Below, piece after piece: positions 7,820 through 16,519 of a DNA stretch of 50,366 nt. The stretch is from an uncultured Ruminococcus sp. Lineage in GTDB: Bacteria; Bacillota; Clostridia; Oscillospirales; Ruminococcaceae. Every line of letters begins with the position of its first letter. Within the stretch, counting starts at the first letter, position 1. The translations under genes were made by a program, and so were the position numbers. The notes under the pieces were generated by a model. That model searched no databases. It saw only the letters and a list, made by a program, of their open reading frames with translations, and had not been told where the DNA came from. The DNA lies in the NCBI GenBank assembly GCA_945877315.1, contig CAMCRP010000018.1, forward strand, positions 1 through 50,366, in the 5' to 3' direction.

Positions 7820-8230
7820 ATGCGGAAATCGGCGGCGTACAGACTAAGGCAGGATAGGATAATGACGTTCCTTCGCTCGGCTTTTGCGGGGGTGGGGGCG
7901 TTGTTTGTCAGCGTCCTGCTTTTTTCGTTTGTTATCACAAAAATAGATGTCCCCGACGGCGTTATCAGGCTGCTTTCATCGGTGGCATTATGTGCGGGCT
8001 GCTATGCCGCCAGCTACACCTGCGCAAAGCATAGGCGGAAAAACGGACTTATTACGGGGCTTGTGTGCGGAGCGTTCACCTTTGCGGTCATATTTCTGCT
8101 CAGCCTTATAATTTTCCGAGGTGTTACGGGCGGCGGCGGATTTTTCTCGAAGCTTTTGATGATACTCTCCTGCTCTGCCATCGGCGGCATAGTCGGCGTC
8201 AATTCCAATACGCTAAAGCAGCCAAAATGA
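7820..8230 (+). CDS. TIGR04086 family membrane protein
   Basis: This 136-residue protein has four predicted transmembrane segments (about 10-35, 45-62, 70-95 and 110-128) and matches the Firmicutes TIGR04086/YrzE type, whose function is unknown. The ATG at 7820 is preferred over an upstream start at 7778 because GAAAGGA lies 8 nt before it. It lies 60 nt after yajC; in related genomes this family is common near yajC and scfA/scfB. A glycine-rich loop precedes the last membrane segment. Confidence 0.75.
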   Translation: MRKSAAYRLRQDRIMTFLRSAFAGVGALFVSVLLFSFVITKIDVPDGVIRLLSSVALCAGCYAASYTCAKHRRKNGLITGLVCGAFTFAVIFLLSLIIFRGVTGGGGFFSKLLMILSCSAIGGIVGVNSNTLKQPK

Positions 8231-8293
8231 TGCAAATTTACTTTTTGTTTGCAAAAAATTATGAAATTTGAACGTTTTTGTCGGATTTAACTA

Positions 8294-8322
8294 TTGCAAT
8301 TTATCACGGATAGTGTTATAAT
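8294..8322 (+). promoter_or_regulatory. Promoter of the SCIFF peptide gene
   Basis: TTGCAA, an exact 17-nt spacer and a perfect TATAAT lie about 37 nt before the peptide start. This implies the peptide has its own, probably strong, transcript. Confidence 0.85.
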
Positions 8323-8358
8323 AGCAATAGTGATTTTTTAAAAAAGGAGTGTATGATG

Positions 8359-8496
8359 ATGAAGCATATCGTTACCATCAACAAGGCAAACCTTAAGAAG
8401 TCCGCTGAAAAGGGCGGCTGCGGCAAGTGCCAGGCTTCCTGCCAGTCTGCTTGCAAGACCTCCTGCACAGTTGCAAACCAGAAGTGCGAGAAGTAA
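8359..8496 (+). CDS. scfA: SCIFF ribosomal peptide precursor (six cysteines in forty-five residues)
   Basis: This gene encodes exactly 45 residues with six cysteines at 21, 24, 28, 32, 36 and 43, the pattern that names the SCIFF family (TIGR03973). The N-terminus MKHIVTINKANLKKSAEKGG acts as leader and recognition region; the Cys-rich half is the substrate for thioether formation by the neighbouring radical-SAM enzyme (CteA/CteB in Clostridium thermocellum). Three ATGs occur in tandem at 8353, 8356 and 8359. The last gives 9-nt spacing from AAGGAG and the canonical length. SCIFF is nearly universal in Clostridia and its biological role is still unknown. The gene has its own promoter and a terminator right after it. 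Confidence 0.95.
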   Translation: MKHIVTINKANLKKSAEKGGCGKCQASCQSACKTSCTVANQKCEK

Positions 8497-8517
8497 TTCT
8501 TATCGGCGCAGCTTCTA

Positions 8518-8545
8518 AAGGGACAGAAATGTCCCTTATTTTTTA
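8518..8545 (+). terminator. Terminator between the SCIFF peptide and its maturase
   Basis: AAGGGACA-GAAA-TGTCCCTT is a perfect 8-bp stem with a tetraloop, followed by ATTTTTTATT. It lies between scfA and scfB and would make most transcripts peptide-only, with read-through supplying less enzyme. Confidence 0.85.
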
Positions 8546-8591
8546 TTATAACGATCACAATGCCTTATTTTGAGAGCGAGAGGATTTTTAA

Positions 8592-9971
8592 ATGATACAT
8601 AAGTACAAGCTTAACGGCTACAATATTATTCTTGATGTAAACAGCGGCGGCGTTCACATTGTTGACGAGCTGACCTATGACCTGCTGGACAATGTAAAGC
8701 CTCCCTTTGAAAAGGAATGTCCCCCAAATGTCATTGAAAAAATGCAGAGATTTTATCAGGAAAGAGAGATACGTTCCTGCTATGAGGAAGTAGTTGAGCT
8801 GTACAACAGCGGTATCCTCTATTCCGATGACGATTACGAGAAATATGCGTCCTATGCAGTGGCATCTCCCGTTAAGGCAATGTGCCTGCTTATTTCACAG
8901 GACTGCAACCTTCGCTGCGAATACTGCTTTGCGTCCACAGGCGACTACGGCTGCGGAAGAAAGCTTATGGATCTGACCACAGGCAAGCAGGCTATTGATT
9001 TTCTCCTCAAGAATTCGGGTGACAGAGAGAACCTTGAGCTCGACTTCTTCGGCGGCGAACCGCTGATGAACTTCGACGTGGTAAAGCAGATAGTAGAATA
9101 TGCCCGTTCCAAGGAATCCGAGTACAAAAAGCGTTTCCGCTTCACAATCACCACCAACGGTATGCTGTTAAACGACGATATTATCGACTTTGTAAATAAG
9201 GAAATGTCCAACGTTGTCCTGTCCGTTGACGGCAGACCCGAGGTAAACGACAAAGTAAGAAAGCGTGTTGACGGCACAGGCTCATACGACCGCATTATGC
9301 CGAAATACAAGGAGCTTGTTGCAAAGCGTGGGGACAAGGACTACTACGTCCGCGCCACATTCACAAAGTACAACCTCGACTTTGCAAACGACGTTTTCCA
9401 CCTTTATAAGGAGGGCTTCGACCAGCTGTCCGCCGAACCCGTTGTGGGCGACCCCTCCATGCCCTATGCTATCACCGAAAAGGAGCTGCCAAGAGTTTTC
9501 GGCGAGTATGAGCGTCTTGCGGAAATGATGCTTGTCAACGAAAACAAGGGCAAAAAGTTCAATTTCTTCCACTTTATGCTTGACCTGGATCAGGGTCCAT
9601 GCGCTATCAAGCGTCTGAGAGGCTGCGGCAGCGGAAATGAATATGTTGCTATCACCCCCGACGGCGACATTTACCCCTGTCATCAGTTTGTGGGCATCGA
9701 AGAATACAAGATGGGCAATCTTATGGAAGGCACCTTTGATATGGACATTAAGAAGGAGTTCGCCGCAGCCCATATTTACAGCAAGGAAGAATGTCGCAAA
9801 TGCTGGGCAAGATTCTACTGCAGCGGCGGCTGCAACGCCAACAACTATATCTACAACCACGATATCCACGCCGCTCACAAGCTTTCCTGCGAGCTGGAAA
9901 AGAAGCGCCTTGAATGTGCTATTATGATGAAAGCCGCAAGAATGGTTGAAAGAGAACGTTTTGAGGATTGA
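8592..9971 (+). CDS. scfB: Radical-SAM SCIFF peptide maturase (thioether-forming)
   Basis: This 459-residue enzyme (TIGR03974 type) installs Cys-to-alpha-carbon thioether links in the SCIFF peptide by a radical mechanism. The first 95 residues resemble the peptide-recognition (RRE) region of such maturases. The radical-SAM cluster motif CNLRCEYC has Cys105, Cys109 and Cys112. FFGGEPL is the SAM-binding GGE motif. The C-terminal SPASM region (from about residue 330) has many cysteines, including GPCAIKRLRGCGSG, YPCHQ, CRKC and CSGGC, for two auxiliary 4Fe-4S clusters. It lies 95 nt after the peptide gene across a terminator and ends in a strong terminator. Confidence 0.95.
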   Translation: MIHKYKLNGYNIILDVNSGGVHIVDELTYDLLDNVKPPFEKECPPNVIEKMQRFYQEREIRSCYEEVVELYNSGILYSDDDYEKYASYAVASPVKAMCLLISQDCNLRCEYCFASTGDYGCGRKLMDLTTGKQAIDFLLKNSGDRENLELDFFGGEPLMNFDVVKQIVEYARSKESEYKKRFRFTITTNGMLLNDDIIDFVNKEMSNVVLSVDGRPEVNDKVRKRVDGTGSYDRIMPKYKELVAKRGDKDYYVRATFTKYNLDFANDVFHLYKEGFDQLSAEPVVGDPSMPYAITEKELPRVFGEYERLAEMMLVNENKGKKFNFFHFMLDLDQGPCAIKRLRGCGSGNEYVAITPDGDIYPCHQFVGIEEYKMGNLMEGTFDMDIKKEFAAAHIYSKEECRKCWARFYCSGGCNANNYIYNHDIHAAHKLSCELEKKRLECAIMMKAARMVERERFED

Positions 9972-9986
9972 TTTCAATAACAACAA

Positions 9987-10027
9987 CGGCAGACCCATAG
10001 CCTTTGTGGGTCTGCCGCTTTTTTGTT
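9987..10027 (+). terminator. Terminator of scfB
   Basis: CGGCAGACCCA pairs with TGGGTCTGCCG around a short loop, followed by CTTTTTTG. It separates scfB from the convergent AraC-GGDEF gene. Confidence 0.9.
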
Positions 10028-10041
10028 AGGTAAAAATAAAA

Positions 10042-10857
10042 TTATTCCCCGGGACGTCCCGCAATAATAAAGCTGTCAAAAAGCTCATTGTAGCGGATAT
10101 TACCGCTTTCGGGAATTACCACAAAGCCCGCTCTGAGCGACACGGGGAACTCATTTCCGCCGTGTTTTACAGTGTTTCCGTTAGATGAAAAAACCTTGTC
10201 TGCCAAAGCCTGAGCCTCGGACATTTCGGACGTGTTCGTCACCAGCACGAACTCATCTCCGCCGACTCTTATAAGCAGCATATCCTCCCCCGCCGCTTCA
10301 TCAATGCGCCGCAGACATTCCGCAATGGCAGCGTCCCCCGCCGCATGCCCGAAGGTATCGTTAATGTACATCAGATGGTGCATATCAAAGCAAACCGCAT
10401 ATTTTCCTCTGCGCTCGTTAATAAAATCATACAAATGGGAAACATCAAATCTTACCTTACTGCTCATGATCTCATTTCCTTTCTCGTCAAACAGACGCTC
10501 ACATCTGCCCAGCTTCGGAAATATATCGGAAAACCCGCTGCTTTTGCGGAACCTTGCAGGCGTAACTCCCCACAGCCGTGTGAACGCCCGTGTAAAAACC
10601 TCGTGGGAATTGTACCCGTATTTCAGTGCGATCTCCAGCACGGTTTTATCGCTTTCGATAAGCTCCCTACCCGCCAAAGTGATACGTCTGCGGGAAATAT
10701 AGTCGCTTATGCCGATGTGAAATGCACAGCTGAACAGCTTCTGCATATTCGACAGCGAATAGCAGCAGACCTGCGCACATTCCTCGGGCGTAACGCCGTT
10801 TCCGATATTTTCTTCGATATAGTCCAAAGCCTTGGACAGGATCTCAAACTTTTCCAT
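10042..10857 (-). CDS. AraC-type HTH fused to a GGDEF domain
   Basis: This 271-residue protein has an AraC-family double helix-turn-helix at its very N-terminus (about 5-105; second HTH around IALKYGYNSHEVFTRAFTRLWGVTP), then a compact GGDEF domain (about 150-265). RVGGDEF is intact (199-203), and FD (Asp158) with the IND motif is kept, but the usual DxDxFK reads DMHHLM. Catalysis is therefore possible but not certain; it might instead bind GTP or c-di-GMP. No phosphorylation or ligand-sensing domain is present. The architecture suggests a DNA-binding regulator gated by, or making, cyclic-di-GMP. The reverse order (HTH first, GGDEF last) is uncommon. It stands alone. Confidence 0.85.
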   Translation of the reverse strand: MEKFEILSKALDYIEENIGNGVTPEECAQVCCYSLSNMQKLFSCAFHIGISDYISRRRITLAGRELIESDKTVLEIALKYGYNSHEVFTRAFTRLWGVTPARFRKSSGFSDIFPKLGRCERLFDEKGNEIMSSKVRFDVSHLYDFINERRGKYAVCFDMHHLMYINDTFGHAAGDAAIAECLRRIDEAAGEDMLLIRVGGDEFVLVTNTSEMSEAQALADKVFSSNGNTVKHGGNEFPVSLRAGFVVIPESGNIRYNELFDSFIIAGRPGE

Positions 10858-10938
10858 ATTATCACCGATGATATTTTAATGAAGATCTTCTGTAATTATA
10901 ATACCATATGCAAGCAAGAATTTCTTGATGTTTTGAGC

Positions 10939-10977
10939 AAAAACGCCTTTCCCCGAATTTTAGAGAAAGGCGTTTAT
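10939..10977 (-). terminator. Terminator of the glycosidase/amidase gene
   Basis: AAACGCCTTTC and GAAAGGCGTTT form an 11-bp stem with a T-run on the minus strand, just beyond the stop of the large amidase gene. Confidence 0.85.
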
Positions 10978-10997
10978 ATTTATGGTGTTTTGCTGAA

Positions 10998-13900
10998 TTA
11001 ACCGAACTCCGTCCCCCAGAAATTGTCCAGCAGACTGTTAGGGTCAAATGTGGTTTCGTCAAAGGGAGATGTAGTTTCTTCGGGCGGAGCGGTTTCAGTG
11101 CTTTCCTCGGCAGCTGTTGTTTCCCCGCCTGTATCGTCCTCGGGAGGTACTTCCGTTTCCGACGGCTCCTCTGACGCTTCGGTGGACTCCGCTTCCGTAT
11201 GCTCCTCCTCGGGCTTGGTAGGCTCGGTGGTCACAATATCGTCGGAGGACACTCCGTTGTCAGGCAGCGCATTTTCGTCTGCGGAGCCTGTTCCCGAACC
11301 GTAGGGATTATATCCGTTACGTGCGAAATAGTTCTTGATTCCCGTAACTATGGCATTTGCAATACCGTCCTGATGTGTGGCGTTTGCCATAGCCATTGCT
11401 TCGGTGTAGTTGGAAACGAATGCCGTTTCAATGAGTATTGACGGGAACTCCTGCTGAAGAGTTACCCAGAAAACATTATACTTTGCACCTCTGTTGGAAT
11501 CCTTGCCGTTTACCTTATTTGTAAGGTAACTTCCCAACGACTTGGAAACACAATCCGCCAGCGGCTGACTGAATGGCGTGAAATAGTAAGCCTCGGTACC
11601 GTATGCCGTTTCGCCCGCCTTATTGCAGTGAATGGAAATAAACAGATCGGGCTTATACTGCCTTGCGGTGTTGGAGCGTTCCTCCGTGGGATAGGTGTCT
11701 GTTTCGGTATGGTATCTGATAACATTTGCACCCTCGGCAGTAAGTTTCTTCTCCACCAGCTTTGCCAATGCAAGATTTATTTCCTGCTCAACGACGTGAC
11801 CTACTGCGCCGGGGTCAAATGCGTCCCGTCCCGTATTTCCGTGACCGGGGTCGATAACGATAGTCGCACCCTTAACGCCTGTTTCATAGCCGTTGAAACG
11901 GAACACAAGCTGTCCCGCATCGTTATAGGTCGCCTTCATACCCGCATAAATGCCCTTCTGACGCAGCTGCAGCGTAAGGCGGTATTTTGTCATATTTCCT
12001 GATTCAAAGCTGTCCCAAATGCCCTTTGAGAACATAGATGTTTCGGGGAAGGTAATATCTCCCGTACCTAGAGAGGTTATGTAATCGAAGGTAACGGAAA
12101 CGGACGGCACATCAAAGGAATTTACGTAGAAATCCCCGTTTCCGCCCGATGTATAGGCAATGTTCGTGTAGCTGACATTAAAGGGTATCTTCCTGTCCAG
12201 ATCAAACTTAATGACTGTGTCGGTACCGTCCTTGGCGATAGAGGAAACGGTCAGCCTGTTGGAACCCAGCGGTTCATTTGCCAGAACATATACGTCCGAT
12301 TTTTTCAGACGCTTGCCCGAATTGGTCAGATAATACTCCGTTTTTCCGTAGGTCACAGACTTTACAAGGTAATCGAGAGTACCCGCAGGAAGTCTTGACA
12401 TACTGGGTGCAGCCTCGCTGTTGGTGGTCTTGTAGGGGTATACCATTGTATTGTTATTCTTCACCTGCAAAAGGCTGCCTTCGTAGTCATTCTGTATTTC
12501 GGGGAGGGCGTTTACGATAATATGGCTGCCCGTCCTTGACTCGGTAAAGGTCTGAGTTTTGGTAGGATAGGACGCATATATCTTAACACTTCCCAGGTCA
12601 ATGTCCTTGCCCACCTGACCCTTGGGAGCGGTGTATGTTCCCACATATTTTACATAGTTAGAGTTAGGGTCAATGTCATCGCTTGAATAGTCCTGCGGTT
12701 TAAGGGTGATACTCTTTCCGTTAATGGACGCCGTAACCGTCGAACCCTTGTAAGCGATGGCACTAAGATTTACTGTTGACTGCTCCTCAATGTACATGGT
12801 AGCATCGGCAGGCTCAATATCCTTTAAGACCTGAACGGTGCGAGTGATCTTATAGGTAATGACCTTAGCCTTGCTCTGCCATTTAAATGTATTTACACCC
12901 ACATCAAGGTCAAGGACATAGTAGAAACGTCCCGCCTCATTCAGCACAACAGGGCTGTCCTGAAAGAAAATAGGAAAATTCGGGTCAAAGGAACCTGCAA
13001 ATGTAACTGTCGGTTCCTCCGTTGTAAATGTGGTAGAATTGGGGAGCGTCATTTCCAGCTCGGAATTAAGTCCCTCAACATCTATCTGGTCATTAAAATG
13101 CTTAACAAGTACGGTAGTTGACGAACCGAGATTTGCCTCCAGCGAGGACAGGGAGTTGAACACATTTCCCTTGCAGACGGAATAATCGTCCGTCTTAATG
13201 ACCTGCTTTACAAGCTCATCGGGAGATGCCCAGCCTTCATTATCGGTGCATATCTTTTCGTTGATATGGTTGACGTAGATGGGTATACCCGCTTCTTCGG
13301 CAGGCTCCGACCACCATCTCAGTATCTCTTCAAAGGGCACGGACGAGTCGGACAGGGAACCCTTTTCACGCAGGAAAATAAAGTCCGCACAGCCGTTTTT
13401 GATGTAGCCTAAGGTGTCCGCATAACCGTCGGTCAGTGCCTGAAAGCCTTCTGCGGTAAGGGAGCCGTTTTCCTCGGTGGTGTAATTTGCCCAGACATCT
13501 CTGATGGAAATTCCCACGGGCACACGGTTATTGGTCTTTCTCATAGCGTCGGAAACAAGGCTGAAAACATAAGCGCCGTTGTCCAACAGCCAGTTGTCAA
13601 AGCCGATAGACGAACCGTTTTTCATATAATCGCCGTAGCTTGTTCCCGATTTTGAGGAATAATATCCGTCCAGAATAATGCCGTCAACGGGATATTTTAC
13701 GGTAAATGTGTGTGCGCTGATAGCCAGGGAATCTATCCTGTCCTGCAGCTCCATATCGGAAAGTCTGCCCAAAGCAAAATTGATGTCATAGAACAGGAAA
13801 ACGTAAAATCCCCTGTCCTTTGCGGCTTCAATGGCATACTCGATAATAGGCGTTTCCACGGTCTGATTTATGTCAGAGCTGTAAAAGGCGTTTTCCCCGT

Positions 13901-14285
13901 CGTCCGTCCTGATGATAACGGTGTTCAGCTGATTTGCGGCCACTCTGTCCATAAGCGACTCAGCTTCGGCAGACAGCTCCTCGGGGGATTTCTCCGAACC
14001 GTCCTCATTGGGGACGCCGTACTCAACTCCGGGAGTAATGCAGACACCCCGCATATTATCGGGCAGAGAAAATGCGGGAGCATACTCAGGCTCAACGAAT
14101 TCCTCCAGATCCTCGTCACGGTTTTCCTCGGGCAAAGGCATTTCTTCGTAATTTGCCGCCTGTTCAGCCCTCGCCGTAATGACAACAGCGGAGGTTTCTC
14201 CGAAAATCGGCACAAAAAGCCCTATACACAGAAAAACCGACAAAATTTTCGCAAAAAAAACCGATATTTTTCTCTTTGTTCTCAA
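10998..14285 (-). CDS. Secreted glycosidase-like / N-acetylmuramoyl-L-alanine amidase fusion
   Basis: This 1095-residue exported protein starts with a signal peptide (about 1-38). Residues about 70-370 form a TIM-barrel domain like family-10-type glycosidases (GHL/DUF4015; MRGVCITPGVEYG, VDGIILDGYYS). The middle (about 400-795) is beta-rich and probably carries Ig-like and binding modules. The zinc amidase (Amidase_3) domain runs from about 806 to 985: DPGHG, a zinc-ligand Glu in VEQEINLAL, FISIHCN and the catalytic Glu in ILIETAFVSN. The tail from about 1000 is Thr/Glu/Pro-rich and disordered. It would cleave the peptide-glycan bond and perhaps the glycan too. No sorting signal is seen. It has its own promoter and terminator. 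Confidence 0.88.
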   Translation of the reverse strand: MRTKRKISVFFAKILSVFLCIGLFVPIFGETSAVVITARAEQAANYEEMPLPEENRDEDLEEFVEPEYAPAFSLPDNMRGVCITPGVEYGVPNEDGSEKSPEELSAEAESLMDRVAANQLNTVIIRTDDGENAFYSSDINQTVETPIIEYAIEAAKDRGFYVFLFYDINFALGRLSDMELQDRIDSLAISAHTFTVKYPVDGIILDGYYSSKSGTSYGDYMKNGSSIGFDNWLLDNGAYVFSLVSDAMRKTNNRVPVGISIRDVWANYTTEENGSLTAEGFQALTDGYADTLGYIKNGCADFIFLREKGSLSDSSVPFEEILRWWSEPAEEAGIPIYVNHINEKICTDNEGWASPDELVKQVIKTDDYSVCKGNVFNSLSSLEANLGSSTTVLVKHFNDQIDVEGLNSELEMTLPNSTTFTTEEPTVTFAGSFDPNFPIFFQDSPVVLNEAGRFYYVLDLDVGVNTFKWQSKAKVITYKITRTVQVLKDIEPADATMYIEEQSTVNLSAIAYKGSTVTASINGKSITLKPQDYSSDDIDPNSNYVKYVGTYTAPKGQVGKDIDLGSVKIYASYPTKTQTFTESRTGSHIIVNALPEIQNDYEGSLLQVKNNNTMVYPYKTTNSEAAPSMSRLPAGTLDYLVKSVTYGKTEYYLTNSGKRLKKSDVYVLANEPLGSNRLTVSSIAKDGTDTVIKFDLDRKIPFNVSYTNIAYTSGGNGDFYVNSFDVPSVSVTFDYITSLGTGDITFPETSMFSKGIWDSFESGNMTKYRLTLQLRQKGIYAGMKATYNDAGQLVFRFNGYETGVKGATIVIDPGHGNTGRDAFDPGAVGHVVEQEINLALAKLVEKKLTAEGANVIRYHTETDTYPTEERSNTARQYKPDLFISIHCNKAGETAYGTEAYYFTPFSQPLADCVSKSLGSYLTNKVNGKDSNRGAKYNVFWVTLQQEFPSILIETAFVSNYTEAMAMANATHQDGIANAIVTGIKNYFARNGYNPYGSGTGSADENALPDNGVSSDDIVTTEPTKPEEEHTEAESTEASEEPSETEVPPEDDTGGETTAAEESTETAPPEETTSPFDETTFDPNSLLDNFWGTEFG

Positions 14286-14358
14286 TTTGCTCAGTCCTTT
14301 CTTAAAGTTGTTCTACACTTTTTTGGCTCTCCCTTGTTTATTTTTGTCGGGAAATGCC

Positions 14359-14387
14359 ATTATACTCGGAATGTAATTCAATTTCAA
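14359..14387 (-). promoter_or_regulatory. Promoter of the glycosidase/amidase gene
   Basis: On the minus strand TTGAAA, 17 nt and TATAAT lie about 74 nt before the amidase start. Confidence 0.75.
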
Positions 14388-14434
14388 AAATTGGTCAAAC
14401 GCAATACGCCATAAAACCTAAAATTTCAATGTAT

Positions 14435-14467
14435 CTGCGGGACGGGAAACCCGTCCCCTACAAAATT
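14435..14467 (-). repeat. Dispersed GC-rich hairpin repeat, copy 3 (inverted)
   Basis: Read on the minus strand this is TTTTGTAGGGGACGGG, TTT and CCCGTCCCGCA. It is the same family as 1205-1238 and 7203-7234, with a compensating change in both arms that keeps the stem. It sits between two minus-strand genes. Confidence 0.65.
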
Positions 14468-14504
14468 TCGTCGAAAATTTATTTTCTTGACCGTTATACT
14501 TATG

Positions 14505-16187
14505 TTATCTCGGAATATTGGCAAGCTCCGCATTTACTGCCTTTGCCACATCATTTGACGGCGCAAAAAGCGAGTCATAGCGGTACATGGCAACGCCGCC
14601 GTAATTTGAAAGCGTCTGCGCATAGCTCATCTGACGGGCAAGGGTATCGGTGGAATTCGCCCATTCATATTTACCGTCACCTGCCCAATTGTCCGCAATT
14701 CCTATCTTATAAGGTGCCAGACCAATTACCAGCTTGACAGAAGGGCTTGTGACCATTTTGCTCCATGCAAGGCAGGTGTCCTTGTAGGGCAGAGTGGAGT
14801 TGTTGAAGCCATAGTATATCTGCGGCAGAATGTAGTCAACATATCCGCTTGAGGAGCACCATGTCTTAACATCTGCATACAGGTCGTTATAATTATTTTC
14901 AATACTTCCCTGAGGAGAAATACCGAAAACCGCCGTAGAATTGGAGGATTTCACAGCCGAATAAAGCTGCCTTACCATATTGTTGATAATGCCCGTTCTC
15001 CATTCGGACAAGCTTTTGCCCGTACCCGAAGCGGCATATGCGGCACTGTCGAAATACGCCTCGGTAGTGGGATAGAAATAGTCATCTATCTGAACGCCGT
15101 CAACATTGTAGTTTGAAACTATCTCGGAAACGCCGTCCGCAATCAGCTGAACGGTCGCCTTATACCCGGGATTGAGATACCATGTTCCATTAACCTTAAC
15201 GATATACTGCCCCCGAAGGCTATCGGACGCATACCACTCACCTATCTTATATTTCGTGGAAATACCGCCAATATCGCTTTCTGACATAAGCCGCATGGGA
15301 TTTATCCAGGCATGAATGGAAAGCCCCCTGTCATGAGCAGCCTGAACCATTATTTTCAGCGGGTCAAAGCCCCCCGACACGCCATATGTGCCGTTAAAAC
15401 GGTTAGTTGCAGGAAATAGAGAGGAATCATAATAAGCGTCACCGAACGCCCTTACATGAGTATAAACCGTGTTAAAGCCCAGTGCCTTAACATTGTCAAA
15501 GCAGCGGCATATCTCGGCGGTGAACTCCTCTTTTGACTTATTTTTCAGCATATGGTCAAATTCCAGATAGCTTATCCAGAACCCCTTCTGCTCGGCAAAA
15601 TTCAATGCGTTATATCTGTTCGCCTGAAAATATGCGGGAACCTCGGCAGCTGCCATGGACTCCGACTGCACGGTGGTTTCTGCGGCAATCGTCGTCACGG
15701 TGGTTTCGGCTGTTGTTTCCGTTGCGGTTGTTATCTCTTCTGTGGTGGTTGTTTGTTCCGTTGTGGTTTCTGCTGTTGTTGTTTCTTCCGCGGTGGTCTG
15801 TTCTGTTGTTGTCGTTTGTTCTGTGGCTGTCTGTTCCGCAGTTGTCTGTTCTGTGGTTGTTTCGGCGGTGGCTGAGGTTTCCTCGTTAGTCGTCTGTTCG
15901 GAAACGGTTTCGGCAGCGGCTGTGGATTGCTCCGTTGTTTCTTCCGTAAATTCCTCTGTCGTTTCTTCTGAGGAAGCTTCCGTTATTTCTTCGGATAAAA
16001 CCGTTGTCGTATCCTCGGAAACGGACGCAGCTGTCACAAGCTCGGAGGCAGTGGCGGCAGTCATCGCCTCACCCGACTGACTGTCAATATCCTTACAGCC
16101 GCACAGCAAACAAAGAGCCGCCGAAAAAGCCGCTCCGCAGGTCAAAAGTCTTCTGCTGTTTCGTGAAATACAGAATATATCCTTCAT
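14505..16187 (-). CDS. GHL10 (YngK-type) glycoside hydrolase-like lipoprotein
   Basis: This protein of about 560 residues starts with a signal peptide and lipobox (CLLCGC), then a linker of roughly 140 residues made of Thr/Glu repeats (variants of ETTTEQTT). The catalytic-like domain fits the family-10-related GHL10/DUF187 type: KGFWISYLEFDHML, YTHVRAFGDAYYDS, HAWINPMRL, VDGVQIDDYFYP and ILPQIYYGFN. Members are thought to act on cell-wall or exopolysaccharide glycans, but activity is mostly unproven. ATG at 16187 is chosen because the signal peptide then begins normally; a longer start at 16238 would overlap the promoter. The linker DNA is repetitive and produces meaningless frames on the other strand. 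Confidence 0.88.
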   Translation of the reverse strand: MKDIFCISRNSRRLLTCGAAFSAALCLLCGCKDIDSQSGEAMTAATASELVTAASVSEDTTTVLSEEITEASSEETTEEFTEETTEQSTAAAETVSEQTTNEETSATAETTTEQTTAEQTATEQTTTTEQTTAEETTTAETTTEQTTTTEEITTATETTAETTVTTIAAETTVQSESMAAAEVPAYFQANRYNALNFAEQKGFWISYLEFDHMLKNKSKEEFTAEICRCFDNVKALGFNTVYTHVRAFGDAYYDSSLFPATNRFNGTYGVSGGFDPLKIMVQAAHDRGLSIHAWINPMRLMSESDIGGISTKYKIGEWYASDSLRGQYIVKVNGTWYLNPGYKATVQLIADGVSEIVSNYNVDGVQIDDYFYPTTEAYFDSAAYAASGTGKSLSEWRTGIINNMVRQLYSAVKSSNSTAVFGISPQGSIENNYNDLYADVKTWCSSSGYVDYILPQIYYGFNNSTLPYKDTCLAWSKMVTSPSVKLVIGLAPYKIGIADNWAGDGKYEWANSTDTLARQMSYAQTLSNYGGVAMYRYDSLFAPSNDVAKAVNAELANIPR

Positions 16188-16226
16188 CTGATACCGCCCG
16201 AAATACCAAAAAATTTCTCTACACTT

Positions 16227-16255
16227 ATTATATAACATTTTGCTTTTTAAGTCAA
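16227..16255 (-). promoter_or_regulatory. Promoter of the GHL10 lipoprotein gene
   Basis: On the minus strand TTGACT, a 17-nt spacer and TATAAT lie 40 nt before the ATG at 16187, which also argues against the upstream start. Confidence 0.85.
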
Positions 16256-16409
16256 TGGAAATTCCGCAGATTTTTTGAACTTTTGACGGACAATTTTTAC
16301 CAATCGCCGCACAAAATCGTCACGCTTCGACTGTAACGGCAAATTCAACAAGGCAAAGTTGTAAAATTTATGTGAAATGACGAAATTGAAACAAATGTTA
16401 TAAAAATGT

Positions 16410-16437
16410 TTGAATTTTATATTTTTTATGGTATAAT
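16410..16437 (+). promoter_or_regulatory. Promoter of the GGDEF-EAL gene
   Basis: TTGAAT, 16 nt and TATAAT lie about 80 nt before the ATG at 16520. The leader between is AT-rich with no clear hairpin. Confidence 0.65.
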
Positions 16438-16519
16438 GAAAATAAGAAATTGTTGTTTAGCCGATTTCCACTATATGGAAATTAATACAAATTCTAATGT
16501 TTCCGGGAGGAAAGCTTTA

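Noticed and set aside
11023..11304. Plus-strand frame opposite the amidase C-terminal tail
   Set aside because: Ser/Val-rich shadow of the Thr/Glu/Pro tail; no ribosome site.
15533..16080. Several valine/serine/cysteine-rich frames opposite the Thr/Glu linker
   Set aside because: Produced by the repetitive linker DNA read on the other strand; no start signals and low complexity.
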